Positions 60,982 through 64,000 of a stretch of DNA of 64,000 nt are shown here, in pieces. Position 1 is the first letter of the stretch; each line of letters starts with the position of its first letter. The DNA lies in contig JACFMS010000005.1 in assembly GCA_019455285.1 (NCBI GenBank), positions 1 to 64,000 on the forward strand, in the 5' to 3' direction. The notes beneath the pieces were generated by a model that saw only the letters and a program-made list of their open reading frames with translations, searched no databases and was not told the DNA's origin. Source of the DNA: Sphingomonadales bacterium. Its GTDB lineage: Bacteria > Pseudomonadota > Alphaproteobacteria > Sphingomonadales > Govanellaceae. The position numbers were made by a program, and so were the translations under genes.

Positions 60982-61833
60982 ATGCGCGAAATTGTGACGC
61001 GCTTTGCGCCAAGCCCCACCGGACGGCTGCATGTGGGCCATGCCTATGCCGCCTTCTTTGCCCATGACGCCGCCCAAGCCGCCGGCGGGCGGTTTCTGCT
61101 CCGCATCGAGGACATCGACGCCAGCCGCTGCCGAGCCGAATACACGGCCGGGATTATCGAGGATTTGGCGTGGCTTGGCCTGACTTGGGAGGCGCCGGTG
61201 CGGCGCCAGTCCGAGCATCTGGCCGACTATGCCGCCGCCCTTCGTCGCTTGCAGGAGATGGGCGTGATCTACCCCTGCTTTTGCACCCGTAAGGATATTG
61301 CCGCCGAGATCGCGCGCGCCGGCGCCGCGCCCCATGGGCCGGAGGGCGCGCTTTATCCCGGTTTGTGCCGTCATCTGAGCGACGAGGAACGCCACAAACG
61401 GCTAGACTCGGGCGCGCCTTATGCCCTGCGCCTCGATGTGGAACGCGCCCGCCGCCTTGCCCCCGTGCCGCTCTATTTCGAGGATGCCGGGGCGGGCACG
61501 GTGGCGGCGCAACCGGAGCTGCTGGGCGACGTGGTGCTGGCGCGCAAGGACGCGCCCACCAGCTACCACCTGGCGGTCACCGTCGATGACGCTATCCAGG
61601 GCGTGACGCTCGTCACCCGCGGCCTTGACCTCTTTCACGCCACGCATATTCAGCGGCTGCTGCAGGCGCTCCTCGGCCTGCCCACCCCGCGCTACCATCA
61701 TCATCCGCTGCTGCTGGACGACGCCGGCCGGCGCTTCGCCAAACGCGACCGTGCCGTTACCCTGGAGGCGCTGCGCCGGTCGGGAACCACCCCGGCGGGC
61801 GTGCGTCGCCTCATCGCCGCCGCCCGGCGCTGA
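60982..61833 (+). CDS. gluQ: glutamyl-Q tRNA(Asp) synthetase
   Basis: A 283-residue truncated glutamyl-tRNA synthetase-like enzyme that attaches glutamate to queuosine in tRNA-Asp. The HIGH-type motif is in FAPSPTGRLHVGHAYAAF, a zinc site in YPCFCTRKD and GLCRHL, and the KMSKS equivalent reads FAKRDRAVTL. It has no anticodon-binding domain, as expected. ATG at 60982 is used; GTG at 60967 is the upstream alternative. Confidence 0.94.
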   Translation: MREIVTRFAPSPTGRLHVGHAYAAFFAHDAAQAAGGRFLLRIEDIDASRCRAEYTAGIIEDLAWLGLTWEAPVRRQSEHLADYAAALRRLQEMGVIYPCFCTRKDIAAEIARAGAAPHGPEGALYPGLCRHLSDEERHKRLDSGAPYALRLDVERARRLAPVPLYFEDAGAGTVAAQPELLGDVVLARKDAPTSYHLAVTVDDAIQGVTLVTRGLDLFHATHIQRLLQALLGLPTPRYHHHPLLLDDAGRRFAKRDRAVTLEALRRSGTTPAGVRRLIAAARR

Positions 61834-61919
61834 AAACTTTCAAAACCCGCTTGCTTTTTAACCTAATTCTAACTGCCGGCCGCCTAGGCTAGCGAGTCTC
61901 GAATGAAGGGGACAAGCTC

Positions 61920-62414
61920 ATGGCACGGTCGATTACGGAGCGGTTTGGGGTCTTGGAAAGCGTCGGCGATCTGACGCGGAGCTTAGAGACGATTTCGCGT
62001 CGCGTTGCGCGGACCATGGACCGCGCCATCCGCCGCCTGGAAGGCACGCCGGTGCGCACCCCATCGGCCCGCCGTCTCGATCAGGAATCCCCTGCCGTTC
62101 AAACCCCGGCAACCGCCTTGACCGCGGTTCAGGAAACCGTGCTGCAGGCGCAAGCCGCGGCGCTCGAAGGAATAATCGCTACGGCCGGCGCCAGCTCCCC
62201 GGCGACGGCCGGCCAAACCGTCAAGGCCTTGGCGGATGAGGCGCTGCTGCTCACCGAGACGGTCACCGCATTGGCCGCGGAGACGACGGGCGCGCCGAAG
62301 CCGCACGGCCGGCGCGAGCCGGTATCGGCCGCCACCTTGCCCGGCCGCGTCATCTCCTTCAAGGAGGCCGCGGAAGCCCTGAACAACCGCACCGGCAGCC
62401 GCCGCCGGGCTTAA
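61920..62414 (+). CDS. hypothetical protein
   Basis: A 164-residue protein I do not recognise. Residues 1-45 form a charged helix (ITERFGVLESVGDLTRSLET). Residues 65-125 are Ala/Thr-rich and helical (AVQETVLQAQAAALEGII), and the end is basic (FKEAAEALNNRTGSRRRA). No signal peptide, membrane segment or domain is seen. It has a good start context (AAGGGG 8-10 bp upstream) and it overlaps the convergent mutase by 4 bp, so it is likely real. Confidence 0.65.
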   Translation: MARSITERFGVLESVGDLTRSLETISRRVARTMDRAIRRLEGTPVRTPSARRLDQESPAVQTPATALTAVQETVLQAQAAALEGIIATAGASSPATAGQTVKALADEALLLTETVTALAAETTGAPKPHGRREPVSAATLPGRVISFKEAAEALNNRTGSRRRA

Positions 62415-64000
62415 GCCGCCTCGGTGGCGGTGCCGTCCACCAGGGTGATGATGTCGCCCATGATGTCGTTGACCTGAAAATCCTTGGGCGTGTAGATCCG
62501 GGCAACCCCCATCGCCTGTAATTTGGCGGCGTCTTCCGGCGGGATGATGCCGCCCACCACCACCGGCACATCGCTAAGGCCGGCGTCCCGCATCCGCCGC
62601 ATCACCTCACTGACAAGCTCCAGATGGCTGCCCGACAGGATCGACAGCCCCACCACATGGACATTTTCCTCAGCCGCTTTCTCGACGATCTGCGCCGGCG
62701 TCAAGCGGATGCCGTCATAAACCAGGTCCATGCCGCTATCCCGGGCCCTGACCGCGATTTGTTCTGCGCCGTTGGAATGGCCGTCAAGCCCCGGCTTGCC
62801 GACGAGAATTTTCAGCCGCCGGCCGAGCTTGGACGACACCGCCGCCACCCGACCGCGCAAGGCGTCCAACGCGTCATTGCTCTGGTTGCTGACCGCCCGG
62901 CCGACGCCCGTCGGCGCGCGGTATTCGCCGTAGATGTCGCGTAACGTCGCCGCCCATTCGCCGGTGGTGACGCCGGCCTTCGCCGCGACGATGGATGGCT
63001 CCATGATGTTGCGCCCTTCGCGCGCAGCGGCGCGCAGCCCACTTAATGCCGCCGCCACCGCCGTTGCGTCGCGGGATTGGCGCCAGGCGTTGAGCCGCCT
63101 GATCTGCTCGGCCTCCGCCGCCGGATCGACGGTCATGAAGCCGCCGTCGTCGCTGTCGGTCAAGGGCGACGGCGCACTGTCGGTAAACTTGTTGACGCCC
63201 ACCACCGCTTGCTCGCCGGCTTCGATGCGCGCCAATCGCGCCGCGTTCGACTCCACCAGCCGCTCTTTCATATAGCTTGATTCAATGGCGGCGATGGCGC
63301 CGCCCCGATCGCCGATGCGGTGCAATTCTTCCCGCGCCGCCGCTTTCAATTCCTCAACCTTGGCGTCGATCACGCTGGAGCCATCGAAGATGTCGCCGTA
63401 TTCCAATAGATCGGTTTCGTAGGCGACGATCTGCTGCAGGCGCAGGCTCCATTGCTGATCCCACGGCCGCGGCAAGCCCAACGCTTCGTTCCACGCCGGC
63501 AATTGCACTGCCCGCGCTCGCGCCTTCTTCGATAAGACCACGGCGAGCATTTCAAGAAGGATGCGATAGACATTGTTTTCCGGCTGCTGCTCGGTCAGTC
63601 CTAAGCTGTTGACTTGCACGCCGTAGCGAAAGCGCCGCAGTTTTTCATCCGTCACGCCATAGCGCTCGCGGGTAATTTCATCCCACAGCTCGACAAAGGC
63701 GCGCATCTTGCACATCTCGGTGATGAACTTCAGGCCGGCATTGACGAAGAAGCTGATGCGTCCCACCACCTCGGGAAAATCTTCAGGAGCGATCTGGCCG
63801 CCGTCTTTCAACGCATCGAGAATGGCGATGGCGGTGGCGAGCGCGAAGGCCAGCTCCTGCACCGGCGTCGCCCCGGCTTCTTGAAGATGATAGGAGCAGA
63901 CGTTAGTGGGGTTCCATTTGGGAATTTCCCGGTAGGCGAAGCTGATGACGTCGGTGGTCAGCTTCAAGCTCACTTTCGGCGGGAAGATGTAGGTGCCGCG
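62411..64000 (-). CDS. ecm: ethylmalonyl-CoA mutase, C-terminal part
   Basis: A coenzyme B12-dependent mutase running off the right end; about 529 codons are visible. The substrate-barrel part has NVCSYHLQEAGATP and FGFFVN-like RISFFVNAGLKF; the B12-binding domain at the C-terminus has KPGLDGHSNGAEQI (cobalt-ligand His in D-x-H-x-x-G) and VVGGIIPPEDAAKL. The motifs match MeaA/Ecm of the ethylmalonyl-CoA pathway better than methylmalonyl-CoA mutase. That pathway replaces the glyoxylate shunt for C2 growth in many alphaproteobacteria. The start lies outside the window. Confidence 0.88.
   Translation of the reverse strand, partial: RGTYIFPPKVSLKLTTDVISFAYREIPKWNPTNVCSYHLQEAGATPVQELAFALATAIAILDALKDGGQIAPEDFPEVVGRISFFVNAGLKFITEMCKMRAFVELWDEITRERYGVTDEKLRRFRYGVQVNSLGLTEQQPENNVYRILLEMLAVVLSKKARARAVQLPAWNEALGLPRPWDQQWSLRLQQIVAYETDLLEYGDIFDGSSVIDAKVEELKAAAREELHRIGDRGGAIAAIESSYMKERLVESNAARLARIEAGEQAVVGVNKFTDSAPSPLTDSDDGGFMTVDPAAEAEQIRRLNAWRQSRDATAVAAALSGLRAAAREGRNIMEPSIVAAKAGVTTGEWAATLRDIYGEYRAPTGVGRAVSNQSNDALDALRGRVAAVSSKLGRRLKILVGKPGLDGHSNGAEQIAVRARDSGMDLVYDGIRLTPAQIVEKAAEENVHVVGLSILSGSHLELVSEVMRRMRDAGLSDVPVVVGGIIPPEDAAKLQAMGVARIYTPKDFQVNDIMGDIITLVDGTATEAA

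Overview
This is a GC-rich chromosomal window that reads as an alphaproteobacterium, probably a Rhodospirillales-like lineage. The evidence is gene content and order: pheA, then nudC-ffs-dnaX-ybaB-recR; def-fmt-truA with dapE-dapD; rpmH-rnpA-yidD-yidC-engB-argB; a DUF2336 protein; a Coq7-type ubiquinone hydroxylase; a membrane-anchored CycM-like cytochrome c; and an ethylmalonyl-CoA mutase. No species can be named from the sequence alone.

Layout. 1-5.2 kb: glutathione transferase, M17 aminopeptidase, MarR regulator, NlpC/P60 peptidase, cytochrome c and prephenate dehydratase. 5.2-17.9 kb: a catabolic cluster. A six-gene minus-strand operon (LigF-like GST, SDR, HyuB, HyuA, BKACE/DUF849, SDR) lies beside a GntR/FCD regulator, a divergent TonB-dependent receptor, a serine hydrolase and an MFS transporter. 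The same 18-bp operator lies in the promoters of both operons. The inferred chemistry is oxidation to a ketone, ATP-dependent carboxylation or hydrolysis by HyuAB, then cleavage of a beta-keto acid by BKACE.

17.9-43.3 kb: mostly housekeeping. It holds the SRP RNA, DNA polymerase III tau, recombination genes, an in-frame fusion of methionyl-tRNA formyltransferase to the pseudouridine synthase TruA, lysine biosynthesis, a degenerate-GGDEF signalling protein, the rpmH-yidC operon, a TVP38/reductase pair, a histidine kinase, gamma-glutamyltransferase and a DmpA/NylC-type peptidase.

43.3-46.1 kb: an AT-richer accessory segment directly downstream of tRNA-Arg(ACG). It has a small excisionase-like HTH gene, an unrecognised gene, a HigBA toxin-antitoxin pair and the decayed remains of a second pair. 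46.1-55.0 kb: diaminopropionate ammonia-lyase, two PEP-CTERM-type exported proteins, an ArsR regulator divergent from an ATP-grasp-like protein, a cold-shock protein, a coiled-coil exported protein, an outer-membrane barrel, a HIT hydrolase and a diheme cytochrome c.

55.2-64 kb: folE, then a 1.26-kb mini-island bounded by a 12-bp duplication of the tRNA-Leu(CAA) 3' end and carrying a DUF4258/HTH toxin-antitoxin pair. It is followed by DedA-type protein, DsbB, Coq7, CNNM/CorC protein, HNH nuclease, GluQRS, a hypothetical protein and the C-terminal part of ethylmalonyl-CoA mutase.

The most notable features are the GntR-controlled HyuAB-BKACE catabolic regulon, the Fmt-TruA fusion, and two tRNA-linked island remnants that share a CCCCTA-N6-CCCCCA motif just inside their left edges.
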